Shown piece after piece: positions 44,954 to 55,191 of a DNA stretch of 64,000 bases. Where the stretch lies: positions 805,187 to 869,186 of the forward strand of contig NZ_JAEUAX010000001.1 of the NCBI RefSeq assembly GCF_019511645.1. Direction: 5' to 3'. The stretch comes from Microbacterium ureisolvens (GTDB taxonomy: Bacteria > Actinomycetota > Actinomycetes > Actinomycetales > Microbacteriaceae). How positions within the stretch are numbered: the stretch's first letter is position 1; every line of letters starts with the position of its first letter. The notes beneath the pieces were generated by a model. That model saw nothing but the letters and a program-made list of their open reading frames with translations. It did not search any database and was not told where the DNA came from. The translations under genes were made by a program, and so were the position numbers.

Positions 44954-46576
44954 TCACACCAGGCCGTTCTCATAGGCGTACGCTGTCGCGGCCGCTCGGG
45001 TCGAGATGCCCAGCTTGCCGAAGATGTTGGCGAGGTGACGCGCGACCGTCTTCTCGCTGAGGGAGAGCTTCACGCCGATCCCGCGGTTGGTGAGGCCCGT
45101 AGACACGAGTCGCAGAACCTCCAGCTCGCGGGGGGTGAGCACGCCCCCGCGACGGTGGCCGATCACCAGGGCGAGCTCGGCCACCGCAGGTTCCGCGCCG
45201 AGCGCGAGGAACACGGCGCGGGCAGCGTCGAACTGCACGCGCGCCTCCTCCACTTCATCGATCGCGTGCAGGGCGCGGCCCGCGAGAACGCGAGCGCGCG
45301 CACCTTCGTACGGTGCGCCGACGGCGTCCCATGCTCGGGCCGCGACGCGCGCCGTGTCCAGCGCGTCCGCCGTCCGTCCCTCCGCGAGCAGCACCCGCGC
45401 GTCCGCAGCGGCGATGGCGGCATCGAGCATCGGCGTGGTGGCGGCCCTGCTGCCCTCTCGCAGCTCGTCGACGGCACGACGGGCGGCTCCGTGATCTCCC
45501 GCAGCCACCTCGATCTCGACGACGGCAGGCAGCAGGAACCGCCGCGTGATCGTGTCGGCGCCCGCGACGCTGCGGCGGATCTCGTCTTGCGCGCGCTGCG
45601 TGCGCCCGAGCGCGAGATGCAGCAGCGACAGGCCCGGCTGCGGTTCCCATCCGGATTCGCCGGCACGCCGGTACGACTCCTCGGCGGAGTGGAACGCGCC
45701 GCGCAGCCGGGAGAGCTCCGCGTGCTGGTAGGGCGCGCCCCAGATCGCTCGGTAGTCACCGGCCCGGAAGCGCGCGAGCGCGAACTCGACCGCGGTCGCT
45801 GCCTCGGGCCACGCCCCGCGGACGAGCAGGAGCCCGGCCTCGATGGCATGCCTTTGTCCGCTGAACGCGATGAGCTGCGGCTGCTCGGCGCACCATCGCC
45901 CCAATTCCGCGGTCCAAGCGGTCGTACGGTCCAGGTCGAAGGCCAGCACGGCGTCGGAGACGGCGCCGCACAGGATGACGCCGGTCGGAAGCGGAGCGAC
46001 TTCCCCCGCGGCGACTGCAGCGATCGCCTGATCCAGTTGGCGGAAACCCTCGGCGACGGAACCGGACTCGATGAGGGACTTGCCCCAGCCGAATCTGGTG
46101 AACACCTCCAGCTCGCGGTCCCCCTCGCGCTGCGCGATCTCGAGGATCTCCTCGAACGCGTGTGCCGCCTCGGTGGGGTTCCCGCTGCCGAGCTGACCGA
46201 CGGCGGGTGCCATCCGGACGAATCCGCCCAGTGCGCCGGGCTGCGCCATCGCGCCGACGATCCGCATCGCGCGCGCCGCCCACAGCACGCTGTTGGTGAA
46301 GTCCCCTTGTTCGATCAGGTTCAGCGCGAGCCATCCCGCCGAGCGCGCGGCGCCCGCGTTGTCTCCCGCACCCAGATGCGCCGAGTAGGCCCTCGAAAGC
46401 GCCTCGATGCAGGCCCGCGCTTCGCCGCGGAGGAGCGCCGCCGTGGCCAGCAGCTCCAGATCTGAAGCCCGGAGGCCGTCGCGCGCCTCCACGCGGGCGA
46501 GCAGCTCGCACGCGTCGGCCCACCGCCGCTCGGCCACCGCCGTTCGGCCCGCGTCGAGGTCGCTCGAGGAGATCAT
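44954..46576 (-). CDS. LuxR-type regulator with TPR-like sensor region
   Basis: 540 aa from ATG 46576, with GGGAGG four bases upstream. Residues about 1-470 are Ala-rich helical repeats (AARSAGWLALNLIEQGDF, AEESYRRAGESGW, DARVLLAEGRTADALDTARV) of TPR type; the C-terminal 65 residues form a GerE/LuxR helix-turn-helix (LTPRELEVLRLVSTGLTNRG, SEKTVARHLANIFGKL). There is no ATPase domain as in LAL regulators. It probably responds through protein contacts; its targets are unknown. Confidence 0.87.
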   Translation of the reverse strand: MISSSDLDAGRTAVAERRWADACELLARVEARDGLRASDLELLATAALLRGEARACIEALSRAYSAHLGAGDNAGAARSAGWLALNLIEQGDFTNSVLWAARAMRIVGAMAQPGALGGFVRMAPAVGQLGSGNPTEAAHAFEEILEIAQREGDRELEVFTRFGWGKSLIESGSVAEGFRQLDQAIAAVAAGEVAPLPTGVILCGAVSDAVLAFDLDRTTAWTAELGRWCAEQPQLIAFSGQRHAIEAGLLLVRGAWPEAATAVEFALARFRAGDYRAIWGAPYQHAELSRLRGAFHSAEESYRRAGESGWEPQPGLSLLHLALGRTQRAQDEIRRSVAGADTITRRFLLPAVVEIEVAAGDHGAARRAVDELREGSRAATTPMLDAAIAAADARVLLAEGRTADALDTARVAARAWDAVGAPYEGARARVLAGRALHAIDEVEEARVQFDAARAVFLALGAEPAVAELALVIGHRRGGVLTPRELEVLRLVSTGLTNRGIGVKLSLSEKTVARHLANIFGKLGISTRAAATAYAYENGLV

Positions 46577-46699
46577 GCCCCTCCCGCCTCGGACGCACGC
46601 CGACTCGGCCGGCGCCGGTGCCCCTCGAATGTTGCCGGAACGGTACCGCCGATCCGGCCGGCCCCGCAAGGAGGTGCGACGCGCGCCGTCGCTGCGCCG

Positions 46700-47602
46700 T
46701 CAGCCCTCGAGCAGACCGAGCAGCCAGCGCGTTCCGCGGACGGCGGCGCCGGCATCCGTCACCCGGTCGGAAAGCGCGCGGTCGCTCGTGACCACCGTCA
46801 CCCGGCGCCCTGCCGCGACCTCTCCCCGGGCAGCCATCAGGATCGCGTCGTCACCGGATGCCTCGGCCCGTACCACCCCGACTCGCGGCGCGCTCTCCAC
46901 GCCGCGCGCCTGCCCCTCGACGACCGCGGTCCACCGGGGGTACCAGGTCTGCTCGGGCAGATCCAGGGCGGGCGCCGGCACGCCGCGCGCGGCGAGGTCG
47001 GAGATGCGTGCGACCAGGCGGGATGCCGCGCCCGCGCGATCGCGCCACCAGCCGTCGGGCACCGAACCCATGACGTTCGCGACGTCGACGACGACCGCGG
47101 GCTGCACGCCGAGCAGGCCGCGCAGCTGTTCCCACGACGCGGCGAAACCCGGGTGAAGCGGATACTGCGTGACCTCGTCGACGGGAACCCATGCGAGCTC
47201 GCGACTCTCGGGATCGCTGATCGTGGGCTCGAACGGGACCACCACGTCGCCCACGACCGTGGTGTAACTCCAATAGCCGAGATCGAAGACGCTCAGCACG
47301 CGAGGCTGCACCGCCGCAACCGGCACGCCTGCCTCCTCTGCGGCCTCGCGGAGGGCCCCGTCACAGGCCGTTTCGCCCTCGTGACGCGCACCCCCGGGAA
47401 GCGCCCAGGTGTCGCCGAAGTGGCTCCACGACACGCGGTGCTGCAGCAGCACGCCCCGCGTGGCGTCGACGGCGAGCAGACCGGCAGCCCCGAACCGCCC
47501 CCAGTACCGCTCCCCCGTCGGCGCCACGACCCACGCGTCGCCCGGGTCGCGGGGTCCGTGCGGACGCCGGGGCTCGCCCGGGGCGGGAGGCTCGATCGTC
47601 AT
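46700..47602 (-). CDS. Nudix hydrolase fused to NYN/PIN-like domain
   Basis: 300 aa. The N-terminal half is a Nudix domain with the box GGARHEGETACDGALREAAE-EAG near residues 70-92. The C-terminal half (about 165-300) has VVVDVANVMGS, SGDDAILMAA and RRVTVVTSDRALSDRV, the acidic residues and fold of NYN/PIN nuclease-like proteins. It thus joins a nucleotide or cap hydrolase with a possible RNase. Such fusions occur in actinobacteria. The substrate is unknown. Confidence 0.8.
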   Translation of the reverse strand: MTIEPPAPGEPRRPHGPRDPGDAWVVAPTGERYWGRFGAAGLLAVDATRGVLLQHRVSWSHFGDTWALPGGARHEGETACDGALREAAEEAGVPVAAVQPRVLSVFDLGYWSYTTVVGDVVVPFEPTISDPESRELAWVPVDEVTQYPLHPGFAASWEQLRGLLGVQPAVVVDVANVMGSVPDGWWRDRAGAASRLVARISDLAARGVPAPALDLPEQTWYPRWTAVVEGQARGVESAPRVGVVRAEASGDDAILMAARGEVAAGRRVTVVTSDRALSDRVTDAGAAVRGTRWLLGLLEG

Positions 47603-47643
47603 CCTGCCAGCCTGTCACACCCCGTCGCCGGCGCGGCCGCGAT

Positions 47644-47664
47644 GACCCCGCGTGACCGGGGGTC
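47644..47664. terminator. weak hairpin after the der gene
   Basis: GACCCC (47644-47649) can pair with GGGGTC (47659-47664) around a 9-nt loop, in the 82-bp gap between the Der gene stop and the Nudix fusion gene start, both on the minus strand. It may end the long housekeeping transcript. No U-tract; support is limited to the inverted repeat. Confidence 0.3.
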
Positions 47665-47684
47665 GCAGCATCCGTCCCGCGCGA

Positions 47685-49220
47685 TCAGCGCTGACGGCGC
47701 TCGCGCACGCGCATGTTGATCACGATCGGCGAGCCCTCGAAGCCGTACAGTTCGCGGAGGCGCCGCTGGATGAACCGGCGGTAGCCCGGGTCGAGAAAGC
47801 CCGTCGTGAACAGCACGAAGGTCGGCGGCCGCGTCGAGGCCTGCGTGCCGAACAGGATGCGCGGCTGCTTGCCGCCGCGCAGCGGGTGGGGGTGCTCTGC
47901 GATCAGCTCGGTCAGGAACGCGTTGAACTTGCCCGTCGGGATGCGCTGATCCCACGAATCGAGCGCCGTCTCGAGCGCCGGGACGAGCTTGTCGAGGTGG
48001 CGCCCGGTGCGGGCCGAGATGTTGACGCGGGGCGCCCACGCGACGTGGGCGAGGTCCTGCTCGATCTCGCGCTCGAGGTAGCGGCGGCGGTCCTGGCCGT
48101 CCATGTCGTCGTCGTTGAGCCGGTCCCACTTGTTGTACGCGATGACGAGCGCACGACCGGACTCCAGGACGAGATCGATGATGTTGAGGTCCTGCACGCT
48201 GATCGGCTGGGTCACGTCGATGACGACGATCGCGACCTCGGCCTTCTCGAGCGCGGCAGACGTGCGCAGCGAGGCGTAGAAGTCGGCGCCCTGCTGCAGA
48301 TGCACACGGCGACGGATGCCGGCGGTGTCGACGAAGCGCCACAGTTTGCCGCCGAGCTCCACGATCTCGTCGACGGGGTCGCGGGTGGTGCCGGCGAGCT
48401 CGTTGACGACCACGCGCTCCTCACCTGCGGCCTTGTTGAGGAGCGACGACTTGCCGACGTTCGGGCGCCCGAGGATCGCGACGCGGCGCGGACCTCCGAC
48501 CTCGGCCTTGGCCACCGCCGACACGTCGGGCAGCACCTTCACGACCTCGTCGAGGAGGTCGGCGACACCGCGGCCGTGGATGGCGGACACCGGCCACGGC
48601 TGGTCGAGACCGAGGTTCCACAGGGCCGCGGCCTCGGGCTCCTGGCGGGCGTCGTCGATCTTGTTCGCGACGAGGAAGACGGGCTTGTTGGCCTTGCGCA
48701 GCAGGCGCACGACGTGCTCGTCGGTGGCGGTGGCGCCGACCATCGCGTCGACGACGAACAGCACGACGTCCGACAGGTCGATCGCGACCTCGGCCTGCGC
48801 CGCGACCGAGCGGTCGATGCCGCGCGCGTCGGGCTCCCACCCGCCGGTGTCGACGAGCGTGAAGCGGCGGTCCATCCACTCGGCCTTGTACGTCACGCGG
48901 TCGCGCGTGACTCCCGGCGTGTCCTCGACGACAGCCTCGCGGCGGCCGAGGATGCGGTTCACGAGCGCGGACTTTCCGACGTTGGGGCGGCCGACGATCG
49001 CGACGACGGGCAGCGCCGGGAGGAACTCGATGCCGTCCTCGCCCAGGGCGATGCCCGCGAGCAGCGCCGCGTCCTCGTCGTCGAGGTGGTAGTCGTCGAG
49101 GCCGACGCGCAGCGCGACGGCCCGCTGCTCGGCGAGCTCGTCGTCGAGGTCCGCGAGGTTCTCGGCGAGGTGGTCATCGCCGGGCTCGAACTCGTCGAAC
49201 TCGGTGTTGTCATCAGCCAT
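47685..49220 (-). CDS. der: ribosome biogenesis GTPase Der (EngA)
   Basis: 511 aa. Two tandem GTPase domains ([12 protein letters not shown] near 77 and [13 protein letters not shown] near 250, with [12 protein letters not shown] and NKWD motifs) and a C-terminal KH-like domain ([18 protein letters not shown]). It acts in 50S assembly. An acidic N-terminal extension of about 70 residues precedes the first domain, as in many actinobacteria. It follows cmk with 1 bp between them. Confidence 0.97.
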   Translation of the reverse strand: MADDNTEFDEFEPGDDHLAENLADLDDELAEQRAVALRVGLDDYHLDDEDAALLAGIALGEDGIEFLPALPVVAIVGRPNVGKSALVNRILGRREAVVEDTPGVTRDRVTYKAEWMDRRFTLVDTGGWEPDARGIDRSVAAQAEVAIDLSDVVLFVVDAMVGATATDEHVVRLLRKANKPVFLVANKIDDARQEPEAAALWNLGLDQPWPVSAIHGRGVADLLDEVVKVLPDVSAVAKAEVGGPRRVAILGRPNVGKSSLLNKAAGEERVVVNELAGTTRDPVDEIVELGGKLWRFVDTAGIRRRVHLQQGADFYASLRTSAALEKAEVAIVVIDVTQPISVQDLNIIDLVLESGRALVIAYNKWDRLNDDDMDGQDRRRYLEREIEQDLAHVAWAPRVNISARTGRHLDKLVPALETALDSWDQRIPTGKFNAFLTELIAEHPHPLRGGKQPRILFGTQASTRPPTFVLFTTGFLDPGYRRFIQRRLRELYGFEGSPIVINMRVRERRQR

Positions 49221-49221
49221 C

Positions 49222-49923
49222 TCAGGCTCCTGTCTGCAGTGGGTCGACCGCCGGCACGCTCAGCGCGGCCCGGATCACGCCGAGCACGGCGTCCACGGTC
49301 TGGTCGAAATCGAGTGACGTCGAGTCGACGACCTCGACGCCGGGTGCGGCGGTGAGGAAGTCGACGACGGCGGAGTCGGCGGCGTCGCGCTGGTGGAGGG
49401 CGGCCGCCACGGTCGCGGAATCGTGCGTCGTCAGCTCGGCGCTGCGACGGGCGGCGCGGATCTCCGGCGCGGCAGTGAGGAGGATGCGGACAGGAGCGTC
49501 GGGGGCGACGACCGTCGTGATGTCACGCCCCTCGATGACGACCCCCGGCCGCCCGGAGCGCGCCACCAGCGCCCGGAACAGCGCGTTCACCGACTGCCGC
49601 ACCGCGGGCACACGCGCGACGCCGCTCACCGCGTCCGACACGCGGGGCTCGCGGATCGCGTCCGTCACATCGGCCTGACCGACCCGCACCCAGTAGGCGT
49701 CGGGATCGAGCGAGATCGCGTAGTCGAAATCAGCCGAGACGTCGAGGACGGATGCCGCGTCCGACGTGTCGATGCCGTGCTCGAGTGCGTGCCACGCGAG
49801 CGCACGGTAGGCGGCACCGGTGTCGAGGTAGCCATACCCGAGCCGGCGGGCGACCTGCTTCGAGACGCTCGACTTGCCGCTGCCGGCGGGCCCGTCGATC
49901 GCGACGACGATGGGGTCAGTCAT
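49222..49923 (-). CDS. cmk: cytidylate kinase
   Basis: 233 aa from ATG 49923. P-loop [32 protein letters not shown] and the nucleotide-monophosphate-binding [11 protein letters not shown] segment identify CMP/dCMP kinase. The start overlaps the end of tyrA by 8 bp and the stop lies 1 bp before der, a conserved actinobacterial order. GTG/ATG starts further upstream would intrude more on tyrA and are not preferred. Confidence 0.96.
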   Translation of the reverse strand: MTDPIVVAIDGPAGSGKSSVSKQVARRLGYGYLDTGAAYRALAWHALEHGIDTSDAASVLDVSADFDYAISLDPDAYWVRVGQADVTDAIREPRVSDAVSGVARVPAVRQSVNALFRALVARSGRPGVVIEGRDITTVVAPDAPVRILLTAAPEIRAARRSAELTTHDSATVAAALHQRDAADSAVVDFLTAAPGVEVVDSTSLDFDQTVDAVLGVIRAALSVPAVDPLQTGA

Positions 49924-51022
49924 TGGTGGTGCTCGCAATCTTCCAGCCTCGCGCCTCGAGACCGTCGATCGCCCGGCGCACGGCGCTGGGTACGACGCTG
50001 ATCTCGGCGAGGCCGAACTGAGCGCCGGGCGAATGCTCCAGGCGCAGGTCTTCCACGTTCACGTCGAGGTCGCCGAGCTCGCCGAACAGCCGTCCGAGCT
50101 GGCCGGGCGTGTCGTCGACCATGACGACGACCTGCTCGAAGCGGCGGTTCTGGCCGTGCTTGCCCGGCAGGCGCTCGACACCGTCGTTGCCGCGGCGGAT
50201 GGTGTCGGCGACGGCACGGCGGGCGCCCGGCGCGTCGGGCTCGCGCAGCGCGTCGGCGACGGCGGTGAGGTCTGCCGCGATCCGGTCCAGCACGTCGACG
50301 ACCGGCGCCGCGTTCGCGCCGAGGATCTGCACCCAGAGCTCGGGAGCCGACGCCGCGATCCGGGTCGTGTCGCGCACGCCCTGGCCTGCCAGCTGGAGCG
50401 ACCCGTCGGGGGCGTCGACGAAGCGGCCCGCAAGCAGGCTCGCGACCAGCTGCGGCACGTGCGAGACGAGCGCGACACTTCGGTCGTGGTCTTCTGGCGT
50501 CATCTCGATCGGCGTCGCGCCGAGGTCGAGCGCCAGCCCTTCGACCAGCGCGAGATCGGCCGAGGGGGTCTCCTCGTCGCGGCACACCACCCACGGGCGA
50601 CCGACGAAGATGTCGGCGCGCGCCGAGATGGCTCCCCCGCGCTCGCGGCCCGCCAGCGGGTGCGAGCCGATGTAGTGCGTGAGGTCGACGCCGCGCTCGC
50701 GCAGTGTGCGGAGGGGCTCCAGCTTGACGCTCGCGACATCCGTCACGACAGCGCCGGGGTGGCGCTCGAGCTCGCGCTGGATGACGTCGGCGGTGACGTC
50801 CGGCGGAACCGCGACGACGACGAGCGACGGCTCGTCGTCCTCGGCGGCCCGGCGACCGGCGCCGTAGTCGATCGCGAGACGCAGCTGCGCCGGCGATGTG
50901 TCGTCGAGCGCGACATCGACGCCGCGCGCGGTGAGCGCGTGGCCGATGCTCGCGCCGAGGAGGCCGGCACCGACGATCCGCACCGTGCCCTGCACGCGCG
51001 GAGCAAGGGAGGTCGCTGTCAC
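49916..51022 (-). CDS. tyrA: prephenate dehydrogenase
   Basis: 368 aa from GTG 51022, with AGGAGG five bases upstream. NAD motif [20 protein letters not shown] at 15-34; [12 protein letters not shown] and the catalytic His region typical of TyrA; and a C-terminal ACT-like domain ([20 protein letters not shown]), a likely site for tyrosine feedback. It forms 4-hydroxyphenylpyruvate in tyrosine synthesis. It directly abuts rluB with no gap. Confidence 0.94.
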   Translation of the reverse strand: MTATSLAPRVQGTVRIVGAGLLGASIGHALTARGVDVALDDTSPAQLRLAIDYGAGRRAAEDDEPSLVVVAVPPDVTADVIQRELERHPGAVVTDVASVKLEPLRTLRERGVDLTHYIGSHPLAGRERGGAISARADIFVGRPWVVCRDEETPSADLALVEGLALDLGATPIEMTPEDHDRSVALVSHVPQLVASLLAGRFVDAPDGSLQLAGQGVRDTTRIAASAPELWVQILGANAAPVVDVLDRIAADLTAVADALREPDAPGARRAVADTIRRGNDGVERLPGKHGQNRRFEQVVVMVDDTPGQLGRLFGELGDLDVNVEDLRLEHSPGAQFGLAEISVVPSAVRRAIDGLEARGWKIASTTND

Positions 51023-51793
51023 TTATTCCTCCTGTTGACCTGCGGCTTGGCGCGAAAGAGTCAGCAGAGCGCCCCGCTCCACTTTAGTCAACTCGCGGGC
51101 GCGCCCGGCTGGCAGCGTTCCCAGGTGCAGCGGCCCGAACTGGCGGCGTACGAGTTCGACGACCGGATGCCCCACCTCGGCCATCATGCGGCGCACGATG
51201 CGGTTTCGGCCCGAGTGGAGTGTGAGCTCGACGAGGGAGCCGCCACCCTCGGTGGAGGACGACAGCAGCCGTGCCTTGTCGGCGGAGATCGGGCCGTCCT
51301 CCAGGTCGACTCCGCGCAGGAGCCGCTGGATCGTCTGCGGCGTCACACGACCGTCGACCTTGGCGATGTAGACCTTGGTCACGCCGAACGACGGGTGTGC
51401 GAGCACGTGGGCGAGTTCGCCGTCGTTCGTGAGCACGAGCAGGCCGCTGGTCTCAGCATCCAATCGCCCCACGTTGTACAGGCGTTCCGGCCACTCCTTC
51501 GTGAAGCGGCGGAGGTCGGGACGACCGCGGTCGTCCTTCATGGAGCTCACGACGCCCGTCGGCTTGTTGAGCATGACGTACCGCTTGGACTGGTCGAGCT
51601 GCACGGCCGTGCCGTCGACGTCGACGAGGTCGTTCTCGGGGTCGATGCGCGAGCCGAGCTCGGTGACGACCTTGCCGTTCACGCGCACGCGTCCCTCGAC
51701 GATGAGCTGCTCCGCGACGCGCCGCGAGGCGACGCCCGCGTTCGCGAGCACCTTCTGCAGGCGCACGCCCTCGGTGGATTCGGCGTCGGTCAT
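51023..51793 (-). CDS. rluB: 23S rRNA pseudouridine synthase RluB-type
   Basis: 256 aa. N-terminal S4 domain (VRLQKVLANAGVASRRVAEQ), then the RsuA/RluB family catalytic segment NVGRLDAETSGLLVLTNDGE with the active Asp, and LTLHSGRNRIVRRMMAEVGH. It converts a uridine in 23S rRNA (probably position 2605 equivalent). Its start overlaps scpB by 4 bp. The tail is short and basic. Confidence 0.94.
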   Translation of the reverse strand: MTDAESTEGVRLQKVLANAGVASRRVAEQLIVEGRVRVNGKVVTELGSRIDPENDLVDVDGTAVQLDQSKRYVMLNKPTGVVSSMKDDRGRPDLRRFTKEWPERLYNVGRLDAETSGLLVLTNDGELAHVLAHPSFGVTKVYIAKVDGRVTPQTIQRLLRGVDLEDGPISADKARLLSSSTEGGGSLVELTLHSGRNRIVRRMMAEVGHPVVELVRRQFGPLHLGTLPAGRARELTKVERGALLTLSRQAAGQQEE

Positions 51794-52431
51794 CGTCGCA
51801 CTCCTTCGTCGTGGTGGTCGCCGACCTCGTCCGCCCGTGACACCTCATCAGCACCGTCGAGCAGCGGCGAGATGTGCGGCAGCTCGTCCAGCGAGTTGAT
51901 GCCGAGGTGCACGAGCAGCGCGTCGGTGGTGCCGTAGTTGATGGCGCCGGTCTCGGCATCCGCGAAGAGCTCGGTGATGAGTCCGCGCGCGAGCAGCGTG
52001 CGCACGACCGAGTCGACGTTCACGGCACGGATCGACGCGACCTGGCTGCGGGTCACGGGCTGCTTGTACGCGATGACCGCCAGGGTCTCGAGCGCCGCCT
52101 GAGACAGCCGCGACGGCGCCTGGCCGCCGACGTACTCGCTCACCAGGTCGTCGAACTCCTCGCGGACGTAGAGCCGCCAGCCGCCGCCGACCTCACGCAG
52201 CTCGAAGCCGCGCACGGGTCCCCCGGACTTGCCGTCGTAGTCGTCCACAAGCGTCTCGATCGCCTGGCGGACCGCGGGAACGGGCGCACCGACGGCGGCC
52301 GCGAGGCTCACCAGGCTCTGCGGCTCCTCGACGATCAGCAGGATCGCCTCGAGCCGTCGGGCCACGTCGGTCACCGTGACAGCGGGTGAGTCAGCCCCGG
52401 CACCAGGGCTTGTCGAAGCATCATCGGTCAT
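51790..52431 (-). CDS. scpB: segregation and condensation protein B
   Basis: 213 aa. Winged-helix kite protein: ARRLEAILLIVEEPQSLVSL, AIETLVDDYDG, RLSQAALETLAVIAYKQPVT and RALL-ARGLI segments are classic ScpB. It binds kleisin ScpA and the Smc ATPase (not in this window). The start overlaps the scpA stop by 11 bp and its stop overlaps rluB by 4 bp. Confidence 0.96.
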   Translation of the reverse strand: MTDDASTSPGAGADSPAVTVTDVARRLEAILLIVEEPQSLVSLAAAVGAPVPAVRQAIETLVDDYDGKSGGPVRGFELREVGGGWRLYVREEFDDLVSEYVGGQAPSRLSQAALETLAVIAYKQPVTRSQVASIRAVNVDSVVRTLLARGLITELFADAETGAINYGTTDALLVHLGINSLDELPHISPLLDGADEVSRADEVGDHHDEGVRR

Positions 52432-53224
52432 AGTCGGCTCCCAGACTGGCGAGATTCTCGTCGCTCCAGCGCTGCGCGCTCCAGCGGAGGGTCAGCTCGC
52501 CGAGCGGTTCGAGCTGTTCGAAGGACAGTGCGGCGTGGCGGTACAGCTCCAGCACCGAGAGGAAGCGGGCGACCACCACGCCCGGCTGGCCGACGCCGGC
52601 GATGAGCTCGCGGAACGTCAGGGAGCCGGCATCCCGCAGCAGAGTCACCACGATCGCGGCCTGCTCGCGGATGCTCACCAGCGGCGCGTGCAGGTGGTCG
52701 AACCCGATACGCGGGATCTCCTTGGGTGTCATGGCCAGCACCGCGAGCGCCGCGAAGTCGTCGACGCTCAGCGACCATACGAGGTCCGGAACGGCGTTGC
52801 GGTACTTCTCGTCGAGCCGCACCGAGCGCGTGTGCCGCACGGCCTCGCGGCGCAGGCACCGCTCGAACCACGTCGACACCTCCTTGAATGCGCGGTACTG
52901 CAGCAGCCGCGCGAACAGCAGATCACGCGCCTCGAGGAGCGCGACCGATTCGGCGTCGACGAGCTCGCCCTGCGGGAGGAGCCCGGCGACCTTCATGTCG
53001 AGCAGGGTCGCGGCGACGACGAGGAACTCGGATGCCTCGTCCAGCTCCTCGCCCGGACCCAGATCGCGCAGATACGCGATGAACTCGTTCGTCACGAGCG
53101 AGAGGGAGACCTCGGTGATGTCGAGCTCGTGCTTCGAGATCAGGGTGAGGAGGAGGTCGAACGGTCCGTCGAAGTTCGAGAGCGCGACCCGGAACCCGGA
53201 ATCCTGATCAGGCGACGGCGCCAC
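52421..53224 (-). CDS. scpA: segregation and condensation protein A (kleisin)
   Basis: 267 aa from GTG 53224. ScpA signature: FDGPFDLLLTLISKHELDIT near residue 17, FLVVAATLLDMKVAGLLPQG, and a C-terminal winged helix with VARFLSVLELYRHAALSFEQ. It is the kleisin of the Smc-ScpAB chromosome condensation complex. It starts inside the 3' end of the ParA-like gene (17 bp overlap), so translation is coupled. The longer frame to 53317 lies within that gene. Confidence 0.95.
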   Translation of the reverse strand: MAPSPDQDSGFRVALSNFDGPFDLLLTLISKHELDITEVSLSLVTNEFIAYLRDLGPGEELDEASEFLVVAATLLDMKVAGLLPQGELVDAESVALLEARDLLFARLLQYRAFKEVSTWFERCLRREAVRHTRSVRLDEKYRNAVPDLVWSLSVDDFAALAVLAMTPKEIPRIGFDHLHAPLVSIREQAAIVVTLLRDAGSLTFRELIAGVGQPGVVVARFLSVLELYRHAALSFEQLEPLGELTLRWSAQRWSDENLASLGADYDR

Positions 53225-54092
53225 GGGCGACCAGCTCCCGCGCCAGCCGCAGATAGGCCTGCGCGGCGGCGTGCTCCGGCGCGAACTCGGTGATCGGCAT
53301 GCCCGAGACGGAGGCATCCGGGAACTTGACGGTGCGGCCGATCACGGTCTCGAGGACGTCGTCGCCGAAGGCGTCGACCACGCGCTCGAGCACTTCGCGC
53401 GAGTGGAGCGTCCGCGCGTCGTACATCGTGGCCAGCACGCCGTCGAGTGTGATGGTCGGGTTGAGGCGGTCGCGCACCTTGTCGATCGTCTCGATGAGCA
53501 TCGCGACGCCGCGGAGGGCGAAGAACTCGCACTCCAGCGGGATGACCACGCCGTGGCTCGCGGTGAGGGCATTCACCGTCAGCAGGCCCAGCGAGGGCTG
53601 GCAGTCGATCAGGATCACGTCGTAGTCGCCCGTGACCTTGCGCAGCGCGCGCGACAGCGTCTGCTCGCGTGCGACCTCGTTGACGAGGTGCACCTCGGCT
53701 GCAGACAGGTCGATGTTGGCCGGGATCACGTCGAGGTTCTCGACGCGCGTCTGCACGATGACCTCGTGAGGGTCGCGCTTGCCGTCGAGGAGCAGGTCGT
53801 AGATCGTCGGGATGTCGTGGGTCTGGATGCCGAGACCCGCCGACAGCGCACCCTGCGGGTCGAAGTCGACCGCGAGCACCTTGCGGCCGTAGCCGGCGAG
53901 CGCGGCCGCGAGGTTGATGGTGGTCGTCGTCTTGCCGACGCCGCCCTTCTGGTTGCACAGCGCGATGATGCGGGCGGGGCCATGACCGTCGAGCTTGGGC
54001 GGGGTGGGGAAGCCCTGATAGGGACGACCGGTGGGTCCGATCGGAGTGTCCCCCGTGGCGGCCTTCGTCGCCGCCTGCGTCTTGCCCGCCAC
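53208..54092 (-). CDS. ParA-family ATPase
   Basis: 294 aa from GTG 54092. Deviant Walker A CNQKGGVGKTTTTINLAAAL, then VDFDPQGALSAGLG, IDCQPSLGLLTVNAL. The ATPase belongs to the Soj/ParA group and lies upstream of scpA, a conserved actinobacterial arrangement distinct from the oriC parAB pair; no parB is next to it. GGGAG lies five bases before GTG 54092, better than the TTG at 54095. It likely positions DNA or segregation proteins. Confidence 0.93.
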   Translation of the reverse strand: MAGKTQAATKAATGDTPIGPTGRPYQGFPTPPKLDGHGPARIIALCNQKGGVGKTTTTINLAAALAGYGRKVLAVDFDPQGALSAGLGIQTHDIPTIYDLLLDGKRDPHEVIVQTRVENLDVIPANIDLSAAEVHLVNEVAREQTLSRALRKVTGDYDVILIDCQPSLGLLTVNALTASHGVVIPLECEFFALRGVAMLIETIDKVRDRLNPTITLDGVLATMYDARTLHSREVLERVVDAFGDDVLETVIGRTVKFPDASVSGMPITEFAPEHAAAQAYLRLARELVARGAVA

Positions 54093-54125
54093 CAATGCTC
54101 CCGCCTCTGTGCTTCGTGTCCACCG

Positions 54126-54131
54126 ATTCTA
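54126..54131 (-). promoter_or_regulatory. possible -10 element before the ParA-like gene
   Basis: On the minus strand TAGAAT lies 34 nt upstream of GTG 54092. It matches the TANNNT pattern well and would drive the parA-scpA-scpB-rluB-tyrA-cmk-der run. No clear -35 is seen. Confidence 0.35.
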
Positions 54132-54176
54132 GTCACGCCGCGCACGCGAACGTCTGCGGCGCGGCCGTCGCCAGGC

Positions 54177-55127
54177 TCAGCGGGCGCGCGGATGCGACGT
54201 CGCATACACGTCGCGGAGCGCGTCGACCGACACGTAGGTGTAGATCTGCGTCGTCGCCACGGAGGCGTGGCCGAGCAGCTCCTGCACGACGCGGACGTCG
54301 GCGCCGCCCTGCAGGAGGTGGGTCGCGAACGAGTGGCGCAGCGTGTGCGGTGACACGTGTGCGGTGAGGTGGGCGCGCTCGGCCGCCGACTGGATGATCA
54401 GCCAGGCGCTCTGCCGCGACAGCGGTGCTCCGCGTGCGCCGAGGAAGAGCTTCGGGGTGGACCTCCCCCGGTGCGAGAGCTCGGGCCGCGCGCGGGTGAG
54501 GTACGCATCCACGGCTGCGCGTGCGTACGAGCCGACCGGCACGATGCGCTCCTTCGAGCCCTTCCCCCGCACGCGGAGCACATCGCCGTGCGCCGCGTCG
54601 TCGACGTCCAGCTGCACGATCTCCGACACGCGCGCGCCGGTGGCGTACAGCAGCTCGAGCAGAGCGCGGTCGCGCATGCCGAGCAGGTCGCCCGCCGCCG
54701 CTCCGCGAGTGCCCGACGCGTCGGCCTCGGTCGCCGGCGCCGGGCCCGAGGCATCCAACAGGCTCTCCACCTGCTCGATCGTGAGCGCCTTGGGCAGCCT
54801 GCGCGGTTGCTTCGGCGGGCGGAGGCTCGACGACGGGTCGGCGGGCTCGATGCCTTCGCGCGCGAGGAAGCGGTGCAGCCCCCGCACCGATGACTGCAGC
54901 CGCGCAAGCGACGACGCAGCCATCGGCGGCTGGGCGGCCGCGCGGTCGGCGATGAAGCTCGAGAGCGTCACCGACGTGACGGCGGCGGTGTCTTCGATGT
55001 GCTGCTCGCGCAGCCACTCGGCGTACCCGGCGAGGTCGCGCCGGTACGCCGCGACGGTGTTCTCCGACAACCCGCGCTCGATCGCCACGTGGCGCAGGTA
55101 CGAGTCCACCGCTCGAGCGATCTGCAT
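54177..55127 (-). CDS. xerD: site-specific tyrosine recombinase XerD
   Basis: 316 aa. Core-binding N-terminus (IARAVDSYLRHVAIERGLSE) and catalytic domain with ATGARVSEIVQLDV (Arg), HTLRHSFATHLLQGG (His, Arg), GHASVATTQIYTYV (His/Tyr). It resolves chromosome dimers at dif with XerC. A small insertion before the catalytic Arg is Ala/Gly-rich. The gene follows the Nudix gene by 64 bp. Confidence 0.94.
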   Translation of the reverse strand: MQIARAVDSYLRHVAIERGLSENTVAAYRRDLAGYAEWLREQHIEDTAAVTSVTLSSFIADRAAAQPPMAASSLARLQSSVRGLHRFLAREGIEPADPSSSLRPPKQPRRLPKALTIEQVESLLDASGPAPATEADASGTRGAAAGDLLGMRDRALLELLYATGARVSEIVQLDVDDAAHGDVLRVRGKGSKERIVPVGSYARAAVDAYLTRARPELSHRGRSTPKLFLGARGAPLSRQSAWLIIQSAAERAHLTAHVSPHTLRHSFATHLLQGGADVRVVQELLGHASVATTQIYTYVSVDALRDVYATSHPRAR

Positions 55128-55191
55128 GTCAGCCGCCTCCTGTCACGAGGGTCTCACGTCCGGCGGGAGTGTCGGCGAAGTCCGGGAGGTT

